64,000 nt of DNA, from positions 4,718,001 to 4,782,000 of the forward strand of contig JAUJEO010000019.1 in the NCBI GenBank assembly GCA_030762175.1, in the 5' to 3' direction. This document shows, piece by piece, positions 1 to 9,444 of this stretch (position 1 is the first letter of the stretch; the number at the start of each line of letters is the position of its first letter). Below the pieces are notes generated by a model. It was not told where the DNA came from, searched no databases, and was given only the letters and a program-made list of their open reading frames with translations. Position numbers and translations under genes: made by a program. The DNA comes from Metallyticus violacea. Lineage: Eukaryota; Arthropoda; Insecta; Mantodea; Metallyticidae.

Positions 1-1875
1 AATTTTTTTTTCGAAGTTAGGAAACTTCGTTAGAATCACTTTTTTTCCGTTCTTATTTAAGATTACTGGTTATCTTTCATTATACTAGTTTGATAGCCTC
101 AGACAAGCATATTATGCGCAAAGAATCTCGAAAAGATTAAAATTTTATTTCGAAGTTTGGAAACTTCGTTAGAATCACTTTTTTCCGTTCTTATTTGAGA
201 TAACTGGTTCTCTTTCATTATACTAGTTTGATAGCTTCAGAAATGCATATTATGCGCAAAGAATCTCTAAAAGAAAAAATTTTTTTTTCGAAGTTTGGAA
301 ACTTCGTTAGAATCACTTTTTTTCCGTTCTTATTTGAGATAACTGGTTCTCTTTCATTATACTAGTTTGATAGCCTCAGAAAAGCATAGGTATGCGCAAA
401 GAATCTCGAAAAGAAAAAAATTTTTTTTCGAAGTTTGGAAACTTCGTTAGAATCACTTTTTTTCCGTTCTTATTTGAGATAACTGGTTCTCTTTCATTAT
501 ACTAGTTTGATAGCCTCAGACAAGCATATTATGCGCAAAGAATCTCGAAAAGAAAAAAATTTTTTTTCGAAGTTTGGAAACTTCCTTAGAATCACTTTCT
601 TTCCATTCTTAATTGAGATAACTTGTTCTCTTTCATTATACTTGTTTGATAGCCTTAGACAAGCATATTATGCGCAAAGAATCTACAAAAGAAAAAAATT
701 TTTTTTCGAAGTTTGGAAACTTCGTTAGAATCACTTTTTTTCCGTTCTTATTTAAGATTACTGGTTCTCTTTCATTATATTAGTTTGATAGCCTCAGACA
801 AGCATATTATGCGCAAAGAATCTCGAAAAGAAAAAAATTTTTTTCGAAGTTTGGAAACTTCGTTAGAATCACTTTTTTTCCGTTCTTATTTGAGATAACT
901 TGTTCTCTTTCATTATACTAGTTTGATAGCCTTAGACAAGCATATTATGCGCAAAGAATCTCGAAAAGAAAAAAATTTTTTTTCGAAGTTTGGAAACTTC
1001 GTTAAAATCACTTTTTTTCCGTTCTTATTTGAGATAACTTGTTCTCTTTCATTATACTAGTTTGATAGCCTTAGACAAGCATATTATGCGCAAAGAATCT
1101 CGAAAAGAAAAAAATTTTTTTTCGAAGTTTGGAAACTTCCTTAGAATCACTTTTTTTCCATTCTTATTTGAGATAACTTGTTCTCTTTCATTATACTAGT
1201 TTGATAGCCTTAGACAAGCATATTATGCGCAAAGAATCTCGAAAAGAAAAAAATTTTTTTTCGAAGTTTGGAAACTTCGTTAAAATCACTTTTTTTCCGT
1301 TCTTATTTGAGATAACTTGTTCTCTTTCATTATACTAGTTTGATAGCCTTAGACAAGCATATTATGCGCAAAGAATCTCGAAAAGAAAAAAAAATTTTTT
1401 TGGAAGAGTGGAAACCTCGTTAGAATCACTTTTTTCCCGTTCTTATTTGAGATAACTGGGTCTCTTTCATTATACTAGTTTGATAGCCTCAGACAAGCAT
1501 ATTATGCGCAAAGAATCTCGAAAAGAAAAAAATTTTTTTTCGAAGTTTGGAAACTTCGTTAGAATCACTTTTTTTCCGTTCTTATTTAAGATAACTTGTT
1601 CTCTTTCATTATACTATTTGATAGCCTTAGACAAGCATATTATGCGCAAAGAATCTCGAAAAGAAAAAAATTTTTTTTCGAAGTTTGGAAACTTCGTTAG
1701 AATCACTTTTTTTCCGTTCTTATTTGAGATAACTGGTTCTCTTTCATTATACTAGTTTGATAGCCTCAGACAAGCATATTATGCGCAAAGAATCTCGAAA
1801 AGAAAAAAATTTTTTTTCGAAGTTTGGAAACTTCGTTAGAATCACTTTTTTTCCGTTCTTATTTGAGATAACTTG
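1..1875. repeat. Leading family-A stretch before the first regular HOR boundary
   Basis: The window opens inside a monomer (first phase marker at 89). It contains one ATTAAAATTTTATTT monomer near 135 with a 6-T run, a CTCTAAAAG monomer with the rare CAGAAATGC at 237, a CATAGGTATG monomer at 386, then a run alternating TTAGACAAG units with GTTAAAATC and CTTCC/CCATTC forms (about 915-1,390). A diverged monomer near 1,400 has GGAAGAGTGGAAACCTC; the nearest relative is at 36,316 (GGAAGATTGGAAACCTC). The first 120-bp monomer (1756-1875) closes the stretch. Confidence 0.8.
1756..1875. repeat. 120-bp truncated monomer (19-bp deletion), HOR marker
   Basis: The 3' end lacks TTCTCTTTCATTATACTAG, so GAGATAACTTG joins directly to TTTGATAG. 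GTT occurs at both edges of the lost segment, a possible short homology for the deletion. Five more copies with the identical joint begin at 4518, 5472, 8371, 9325 and 12,085, always followed by a TTAGACAAG monomer with GAAGTTAGG and a T-to-C-poor CCGTTTTTATTTAAG end. One deletion event followed by repeated copying of the surrounding block explains all six. Confidence 0.92.
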
Positions 1876-3731
1876 TTTGATAGCCTTAGACAAGCATATT
1901 ATGCGCAAAGAATCTCGAAAAGAAAAAAATTTTTTTTCGAAGTTAGGAAACTTCGTTAGAATCACTTTTTTTCCGTTTTTATTTAAGATTACTGGTTCTC
2001 TTTCATTATACTAGTTTGATAGCCTCAGACAAGCATATTATGCGCAAAGAATCTCGAAAAAATTAAAATTTTATTTCGAAGTTTGGAAACTTCGTTAGAA
2101 TCACTTTTTTTCCGTTCTTATTTGAGATAACTGGTTCTCTTTCATTATACTAGTTTGATAGCCTCAGAAAAGCATATTATGCGCAAAGAATCTCTAAAAG
2201 AAAAAAATTTTTTTTCGAAGTTTGGAAACTTCGTTAGAATCACTTTTTTTCCGTTCTTATTTGTTATAACTGGTTCTCTTTCATTATACTAGTTTGATAG
2301 CCTCAGAAAAGCATAGGTATGCGCAAAGAATCTCGAAAAGAAAAAAAATTTTTTTCGAAGTTTGGAAACTTCGTTAGAATCACTTTTTTTCCGTTCTTAT
2401 GTGAGATAACTGGTTCTGTTTCATTATACTAGTTTGATAGTCTCAGAAAAGCATATTATGCGCAAAGAATCTAGAAAAGAAAAAAATTTTTTTTCGAAGA
2501 TTGGAAACCTCGTTAGAATCACTTTTTTTCCGTTCTAATTTGAGATAACTGGTTCTCTTTCATTATACTAGTTTGATAGCCTCAGACAAGCATATTATGC
2601 GCAAAGAATCTCGAAAAGAAAAAAATTTTTTTTCGAAGTTTGGAAACTTCCTTAGAATCACTTTTTTTCCATTCTTATTTGAGATAACTTGTTCTCTTTC
2701 ATTATACTAGTTTGATAGCCTTAGACAAGCATATTATGCGCAAAGAATCTCGAAAAGAAAAAAATTTTTTTTCGAAGTTTGGAAACTTCCTTAGAATCAC
2801 TTTTTTTCCATTCTTATTTGAGATAACTTGTTCTCTTTCATTATACTTGTTTGATAGACTCAGACAAGCATATTATGCGCAAAGAATCTCGAAAAGAAAA
2901 AAAATTTTTTTCGAAGTTTGGAAACTTCGTTATAATCACTTTTTTTCCGTTCTTATTTAAGATTACTGGTTCTCTTTCATTATACTAGTTTGATAGCCTC
3001 AGACAAGCATATTATGCGCAAAGAATCTCGAAAAGAAAAAAAATTTTTTTCGAAGTTTGGAAACTTCGTTAGAATCACTTTTTTTTCCGTTCTTATTTGA
3101 GATAACTTGTTCTCTTTCATTATACTAGTTTGATAGCCTTAGACAAGCATATTATGCGCAAAGAATCTCGAAAAGAAAAAAATTTTTTTTCGAAGTTAGG
3201 AAACTTCGTTAGAATCACTTTTTTTCCGTTCTTATTTAAGATTACTGGTTCTCTTTCATTATACTAGTTTGATAGCCTCAGACAAGCATATTATGCGCAA
3301 AGAATCTCGAAAAGATTAAAATTTTATTTCGAAGTTTGGAAACTTCGTTAGAATCACTTTTTTTCCGTTCTTATGTGAGATAACTGGTTCTCTTTCATTA
3401 TACTAGTTTGATAGCCTCAGAAAAGCATATTATGCGCAAAGAATCTCTAAAAGAAAAAATTTTTTTTTCGAAGTTTGGAAACTTCGTTAGAATCACTTTC
3501 TTTCCATTCTTATTTGAGATAACTTGTTCTCTTTCATTATACTTCTTTGATAGCGTTAGACAAGCATATTATGCGCAAAGAATCTCCAAAAGAAAAAAAT
3601 TTTTTTTCGAAGTTTGGAAACTTCGTTAGAATCACTTTTTTTCCGGTCTTATTTAAGATTACTGGTTCTCTTTCATTATACTAGTTTGATAGCCTCAGAC
3701 AAGCATATTATGCGCAAAGAATCTCGAAAAG

Positions 3732-3746
3732 AAAAAAATTTTTTTT
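3732..3746. other. 15-bp A-run/T-run tract within the monomer (reference copy, A7T8)
   Basis: Seven A are followed by eight T, flanked by G on the left and C on the right. The same tract is present in almost every monomer as A5T10, A6T9, A7T8, A8T7, A9T6 or A10T5, nearly always totalling 15. Family-B copies with a G inside (AAG, then 4-5 A, then 7-8 T) also total 15, as does the alternative tract ATTAAAATTTTATTT. AnTn tracts of this length are known to be rigid or intrinsically curved and to affect nucleosome placement. With the flanking G and C the tract is also a dyad (GAAAAAAA against TTTTTTTC with one base between). Confidence 0.9.
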
Positions 3747-3764
3747 CGAAGTTTGGAAACTTCG
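3747..3764. other. 18-bp dyad within the monomer (8-bp arms, GG centre)
   Basis: CGAAGTTT and AAACTTCG are exact reverse complements separated only by GG. The left C is shared with the dyad made by the preceding A/T tract, so two dyads lie back to back over 34 bp. Many monomer types carry a single change in one arm: GAAGTTAGG, CTTCC in place of CTTCG, or AAACGTCG (common in family B). The dyad is therefore present but not strictly kept. It could be a protein-binding site or a cruciform-forming element; nothing in the window proves either. Confidence 0.85.
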
Positions 3765-4637
3765 TTAGAATCACTTTTTTTCCGTTCTTATTTGAGATAA
3801 CTGGTTCTCTTTCATTATACTAGTTTGATAGCCTCAGACAAGCATATTATGCGCAAAGAATCTCGAAAAGAAAAAAATTTTTTTTCGAAGTTTGGAAACT
3901 TCCTTAGAATCACTTTTTTTCCATTCTTATTTATGATAACTTGTTCTCTTTCATTATACTAGTTTGATAGCCTTAGACAAGCATATTATGCGCAAAGAAT
4001 CTCGAAAAGAAAAAAATTTTTTTTCGAAGTTTGGAAACTTCGTTAGAATCACTTTTTTTCCGTTCTTATTTAAGATAACTTGTTCTCTTTCATTATCCTA
4101 GTTTGATAGTCTTATACAAGCATATTATGCGCAAAGAATCTCGAAAAGAAAAAAATTTTTTTTCGAAGTTTGGAAACTTCCTTAGAATCACTTTTTTTCC
4201 ATTCTTATTTGAGATAACTTGTTCTCTTTCATTATACTAGTTTGATAGCCTTAGACAAGCATATTATGCGCAAAGAATCTCGAAAAGAAAAAAATTTTTT
4301 TTCGAAGTTTGGAAACTTCGTTAGAATCACTTTTTTTCCGTTCTTATTTAAGATAACTTGTTCTCTTTCATTATACTATTTGATAGCCTTAGACAAGCAT
4401 ATTATGCGCAAAGAATCTCGAAAAGAAAAAAATTTTTTTTCGAAGTTTGGAAACTTCGTTAGAATCACTTTTTTTCCGTTCTTATTTGAGATAACTGGTT
4501 CTCTTTCATTATACTAGTTTGATAGCCTCAGACAAGCATATTATGCGCAAAGAATCTCGAAAAGAAAAAAATTTTTTTTCGAAGTTTGGAAACTTCGTTA
4601 GAATCACTTTTTTTCCGTTCTTATTTGAGATAACTTG

Positions 4638-5591
4638 TTTGATAGCCTTAGACAAGCATATTATGCGCAAAGAATCTCGAAAAGAAAAAAAATTTTTTTC
4701 GAAGTTAGGAAACTTCGTTAGAATCACTTTTTTTCCGTTTTTATTTAAGATTACTGGTTCTCTTTCATTATACTAGTTTGATAGCCTCAGACAAGCATAT
4801 TATGCGCAAAGAATCTCGAAAAGATTAAAATTTTATTTCGAAGTTTGGAAACTTCGTTAGAATCACTTTTTTTCCGTTCTTATTTGAGATAACTGGTTCT
4901 CTTTCATTATACTAGTTTGATAGCCTCAGAAAAGCATATTATGCGCAAAGAATCTCTAAAAGAAAAAAAATTTTTTTCGAAGTTTGGAAACTTCGTTAGA
5001 ATCACTTTTTTTCCGTTCTTATTTGTGATAACTGGTTCTCTTTCATTATACTAGTTTGATAGCCTCAGAAAAGCATAGGTATGCGCAAAGAATCTCGAAA
5101 ATAAAAAAATTTTTTTTCGAAGTTTGGAAACTTCCTTAGAATCACTTTTTTTCCATTCTTATTTGAGATAACTTGTTCTCTTTCATTATACTAGTTTGAT
5201 AGCCTTAGACAAGCATATTATGCGCAAAGAATCTCGAAAAGAAAAAAATTTTTTTTCGAAGTTTGGAAACTTCGTTAGAATCACTTTTTTTCCGGTCTTA
5301 TTTAAGATAACTTGTTCTCTTTCATTATACTATTTGATAGCCTTAGACAAGCATATTATGCGCAAAGAATCTCGAAAAGAAAAAAATTTTTTTTCGAAGT
5401 TTGGAAACTTCGTTAGAATCACTTTTTTTCCGTTCTTATTTGAGATAACTGGTTCTCTTTCATTATACTAGTTTGGTAGCCTCAGACAAGCATATTATGC
5501 GCAAAGAATCTCGAAAAGAAAAAAATTTTTTTTCGAAGTTTGGAAACTTCGTTAGAATCACTTTTTTTCCGTTCTTATTTGAGATAACTTG
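4638..5591. repeat. HOR short unit 1 (954 bp)
   Basis: Seven monomers (six near 139 bp plus the 120-bp marker): tract variant, CTCTAAAAG, CATAGGTATG, then directly the terminal cassette with a 138-bp TACTATTTG monomer. It equals a long unit with the middle removed between the CATAGGTATG monomer and the cassette. It carries private marks: TTTGGTAG at 5473 and CCGGTC at 5293. Confidence 0.9.
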
Positions 5592-8490
5592 TTTGATAGC
5601 CTTAGACAAGCATATTATGCGCAAAGAATCTCGAAAAGAAAAAAAATTTTTTTCGAAGTTAGGAAACTTCGTTAGAATCACTTTTTTTCCGTTTTTATTT
5701 AAGATTACTGGTTCTCTTTCATTATACTAGTTTGATAGCCTCAGACAAGCATATTATGCGCAAAGAATCTCGAAAAGATTAAAATTTTATTTCGAAGTTT
5801 GGAAACTTCGTTAGAATCACTTTTTTTCCGTTCTTATTTGAGATAACTGGTTCTCTTTCATTATACTAGTTTGATAGCCTCAGAAAAGCATATTATGCGC
5901 AAAGAATCTCTAAAAGAAAAAAAATTTTTTTCGAAGTTTGGAAACTTCGTTAGAATCACTTTTTTTCCGTTCTTATTTGTGATAACTGGTTCTCTTTCAT
6001 TATACTAGTTTGATAGCCTCAGAAAAGCATAGGTATGCGCAAAGAATCTCGAAAAGAAAAAAAATTTTTTTCGAAGTTTGGAAACTTCGTTAGAATCACT
6101 TTTTTTCCGTTCTTATGTGAGATAACTGGTTCTGTTTCATTATACTAGTTTGATAGTCTCAGAAAAGCATATTATGCGCAAAGAATCTAGAAAAGAAAAA
6201 AATTTTTTTTCGAAGATTGGAAACCTCGTTAGAATCACTTTTTTTCCGTTCTAATTTGAGATAACTGGTTCTCTTTCATTATACTAGTTTGATAGCCTCA
6301 GACAAGCATATTATGCGCAAAGAATCTCGAAAAGAAAAAAATTTTTTTTCGAAGTTTGGAAACTTCCTTAGAATCACTTTTTTTCCATTCTTATTTGAGA
6401 TAACTTGTTCTCTTTCATTATACTAGTTTGATAGCCTTAGACAAGCATATTATGCGCAAAGAATCTCGAAAAGAAAAAAATTTTTTTTCGAAGTTTGGAA
6501 ACTTCCTTAGAATCACTTTTTTTCCATTCTTATTTGAGATAACTTGTTCTCTTTCATTATACTTGTTTGATAGACTCAGACAAGCATATTATGCGCAAAG
6601 AATCTCGAAAAGAAAAAAATTTTTTTTCGAAGTTTGGAAACTTCGTTATAATCACTTTTTTTCCGTTCTTATTTAAGATTACTGGTTCTCTTTCATTATA
6701 CTAGTTTGATAGCCTCAGACAAGCATATTATGCGCAAAGAATCTCGAAAAGAAAAAAATTTTTTTTCGAAGTTTGGAAACTTCGTTAGAATCACTTTTTT
6801 TCCGTTCTTATTTGAGATAACTTGTTCTCTTTCATTATACTAGTTTGATAGCCTTAGACAAGCATATTATGCGCAAAGAATCTCGAAAAGAAAAAATTTT
6901 TTTTTCGAAGTTAGGAAACTTCGTTAGAATCACTTTTTTTCCGTTCTTATTTAAGATTACTGGTTCTCTTTCATTATACTAGTTTGATAGCCTCAGAAAA
7001 GCATATTATGCGCAAAGAATCTCTAAAAGAAAAAATTTTTTTTTCGAAGTTTGGAAACTTCGTTAGAATCACTTTCTTTCCATTCTTATTTGAGATAACT
7101 TGTTCTCTTTCATTATACTTCTTTGATAGCGTTAGACAAGCATATTATGCGCAAAGAATCTCCAAAAGAAAAAAATTTTTTTTCGAAGTTTGGAAACTTC
7201 GTTAGAATCACTTTTTTTCCGGTCTTATTTAAGATTACTGGTTCTCTTTCATTATACTAGTTTGATAGCCTCAGACAAGCATATTATGCGCAAAGAATCT
7301 CGAAAAGAAAAAAATTTTTTTTCGAAGTTTGGAAACTTCGTTAGAATCACTTTTTTTCCGTTCTTATTTGAGATAACTTGTTCTCTTTCATTATACTAGT
7401 TTGATAGCCTTAGACAAGCATATTATGCGCAAAGAATCTCGAAAAGAAAAAAATTTTTTTTCGAAGTTTGGAAACTTCGTTAGAATCACTTTTTTTCCGT
7501 TCTTATTTGAGATAACTGGTTCTCTTTCATTATACTAGTTTGATAGCCTCAGACAAGCATATTATGCGCAAAGAATCTCGAAAAGAAAAAAATTTTTTTT
7601 CGAAGTTTGGAAACTTCCTTAGAATCACTTTTTTTCCATTCTTATTTATGATAACTTGTTCTCTTTCATTATACTAGTTTGATAGCCTTAGACAAGCATA
7701 TTATGCGCAAAGAATCTCGAAAAGAAAAAAATTTTTTTTCGAAGTTTGGAAACTTCGTTAGAATCACTTTTTTTCCGTTCTTATTTAAGATAACTTGTTC
7801 TCTTTCATTATCCTAGTTTGATAGCCTTAGACAAGCATATTATGCGCAAAGAATCTCGAAAAGAAAAAAAATTTTTTTCGAAGTTTGGAAACTTCCTTAG
7901 AATCACTTTTTTTCCATTCTTATTTGAGATAACTTGTTCTCTTTCATTATACTAGTTTGATAGCCTTAGACAAGCATATTATGCGCAAAGAATCTCGAAA
8001 AGAAAAAAATTTTTTTTCGAAGTTTGGAAACTTCGTTAGAATCACTTTTTTTCCGTTCTTATTTAAGATAACTTGTTCTCTTTCATTATACTATTTGATA
8101 GCCTTAGACAAGCATATTATGCGCAAAGAATCTCGAAAAGAAAAAAATTTTTTTTCGAAGTTTGGAAACTTCGTTAGAATCACTTTTTTTCCGTTCTTAT
8201 TTAAGATAACTTGTTCTCTTTCATTATACTATTTGATAGCCTTAGACAAGCATATTATGCGCAAAGAATCTCGAAAAGAAAAAAATTTTTTTTCGAAGTT
8301 TGGAAACTTCGTTAGAATCACTTTTTTTCCGTTCTTATTTGAGATAACTGGTTCTCTTTCATTATACTAGTTTGATAGCCTCAGACAAGCATATTATGCG
8401 CAAAGAATCTCGAAAAGAAAAAAATTTTTTTTCGAAGTTTGGAAACTTCGTTAGAATCACTTTTTTTCCGTTCTTATTTGAGATAACTTG
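5592..8490. repeat. HOR long unit 2 (2,899 bp)
   Basis: Same order as long unit 1 but without the second ATTAAAATTTTATTT monomer. It has an extra TTAGACAAG monomer (about 7,400) and an extra 138-bp monomer (the TACTATTTG joint occurs twice, near 8,093 and 8,229). Because 138 is divisible by three, the doubled 138-bp unit creates the longest open frame of the window (7957-8370, 137 codons), which is not a gene. Confidence 0.9.
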
Positions 8491-9444
8491 TTTGATAGCC
8501 TTAGACAAGCATATTATGCGCAAAGAATCTCGAAAAGAAAAAAAATTTTTTTCGAAGTTAGGAAACTTCGTTAGAATCACTTTTTTTCCGTTTTTATTTA
8601 AGATTACTGGTTCTCTTTCATTATACTAGTTTGATAGCCTCAGACAAGCATATTATGCGCAAAGAATCTCGAAAAGATTAAAATTTTATTTCGAAGTTTG
8701 GAAACTTCGTTAGAATCACTTTTTTTCCGTTCTTATTTGAGATAACTGGTTCTCTTTCATTATACTAGTTTGATAGCCTCAGAAAAGCATATTATGCGCA
8801 AAGAATCTCTAAAAGAAAAAAAATTTTTTTCGAAGTTTGGAAACTTCGTTAGAATCACTTTTTTTCCGTTCTTATTTGTGATAACTGGTTCTCTTTCATT
8901 ATACTAGTTTGATAGCCTCAGAAAAGCATAGGTATGCGCAAAGAATCTCGAAAAGAAAAAAAATTTTTTTCGAAGTTTGGAAACTTCCTTAGAATCACTT
9001 TTTTTCCATTCTTATTTGAGATAACTTGTTCTCTTTCATTATACTAGTTTGATAGCCTTAGACAAGCATATTATGCACAAAGAATCTCGAAAAGAAAAAA
9101 ATTTTTTTTCGAAGTTTGGAAACTTCGTTAGAATCACTTTTTTTCCGTTCTTATTTAAGATAACTTGTTCTCTTTCATTATACTATTTGATAGCCTTAGA
9201 CAAGCATATTATGCGCAAAGAATCTCGAAAAGAAAAAAATTTTTTTTCGAAGTTTGGAAACTTCGTTAGAATCACTTTTTTTCCGTTCTTATTTGAGATA
9301 ACTGGTTCTCTTTCATTATACTAGTTTGGTAGTCTCAGACAAGCATATTATGCGCAAAGAATCTCGAAAAGAAAAAAATTTTTTTTCGAAGTTTGGAAAC
9401 TTCGTTAGAATCACTTTTTTTCCGTTCTTATTTGAGATAACTTG
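8491..9444. repeat. HOR short unit 2 (954 bp)
   Basis: Copy of 4638-5591 at exactly 3,853 bp. It shares the TTTGGTAG mutation with that unit (9326 and 5473), a change I saw nowhere else, which shows the whole 3,853-bp block was copied after the mutation arose. New private changes are TATGCACAAAG near 9,074 and GGTAGTCTCAG at 9,329. Confidence 0.92.

Larger units (their letters stand above)
3685..3823. repeat. Representative full-length consensus-like monomer (139 bp)
   Basis: This copy carries the commonest base at nearly every site and serves as the reference for numbering (position 1 is the first T of TTTGATAG). In order it holds TTTGATAGCC (1-10), variable TCAGACAAG (11-19), TGCGCA (27-32), a tract of 7 A and 8 T (48-62), an 18-bp dyad (63-80), ATCAC with a 7-T run (87-97), CCGTTCTTATTTGAGATAACTGG (98-120) and TTCTCTTTCATTATACTAG (121-139). 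Sites for SpeI (ACTAGT, across the monomer joint), BstBI (TTCGAA) and FspI (TGCGCA) occur once each, so digestion with any of them should give a 139-bp ladder. Confidence 0.95.
1876..4637. repeat. HOR long unit 1 (2,762 bp)
   Basis: Bounded by the 120-bp marker monomers. It contains in order the ATTAAAATTTTATTT, CTCTAAAAG, CATAGGTATG and CTAGAAAAG/CGAAGATTGG types, two CTTCC/CCATTC monomers with GATAGACTCAG, a GTTATAATC monomer, the GTTAGG monomer, a second ATTAAAATTTTATTT monomer (about 3,315), CTCTAAAAG, CTCCAAAAG with GATAGCGTTAG, and the cassette leading to the next marker. Compared with later long units it lacks one TTAGACAAG monomer after 3,823. Confidence 0.88.

Noticed and set aside
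1747..1965. Minus-strand frames of 72 codons (also at 4509, 5463, 8362, 9316, 12,076)
   Set aside because: They occur only across the 120-bp deletion monomers, where stop codons happen to be removed. They are shadows of the repeat.
3731..3747. Rho-independent terminators suggested by dyads followed by T-runs
   Set aside because: The dyads are AT-only or have a 2-base loop, recur every 139 bp and have no genes upstream; bacterial terminator logic does not apply.
3761..3776. CENP-B-box-like sequence TTCGTTAGAATCACT
   Set aside because: It fits the TTCG....A..C part of the known core but has ACT where GGG is required, and many monomers alter the TTCG. Not enough to call a CENP-B box.
3700..3823. 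tRNA-, 5S- or SINE-derived origin of the monomer (pol III A and B boxes)
   Set aside because: No GGTTCGANNCC-like B box or A box is visible, and 31% GC with long A/T runs does not fit.
3800..3830. Bacterial-type promoters (TTGATA and TATTAT or TATACT boxes)
   Set aside because: These are AT-rich chance matches present in every monomer, with no adjacent gene.
7957..8370. Longest open reading frame (137 codons) and about 90 similar frames of 60-106 codons
   Set aside because: All encode the same repeated peptide from the satellite. The frame changes every monomer because 139 is 3 x 46 + 1; longer frames appear only where 138-bp monomers preserve the frame. There is no start context, no codon bias and no protein family.
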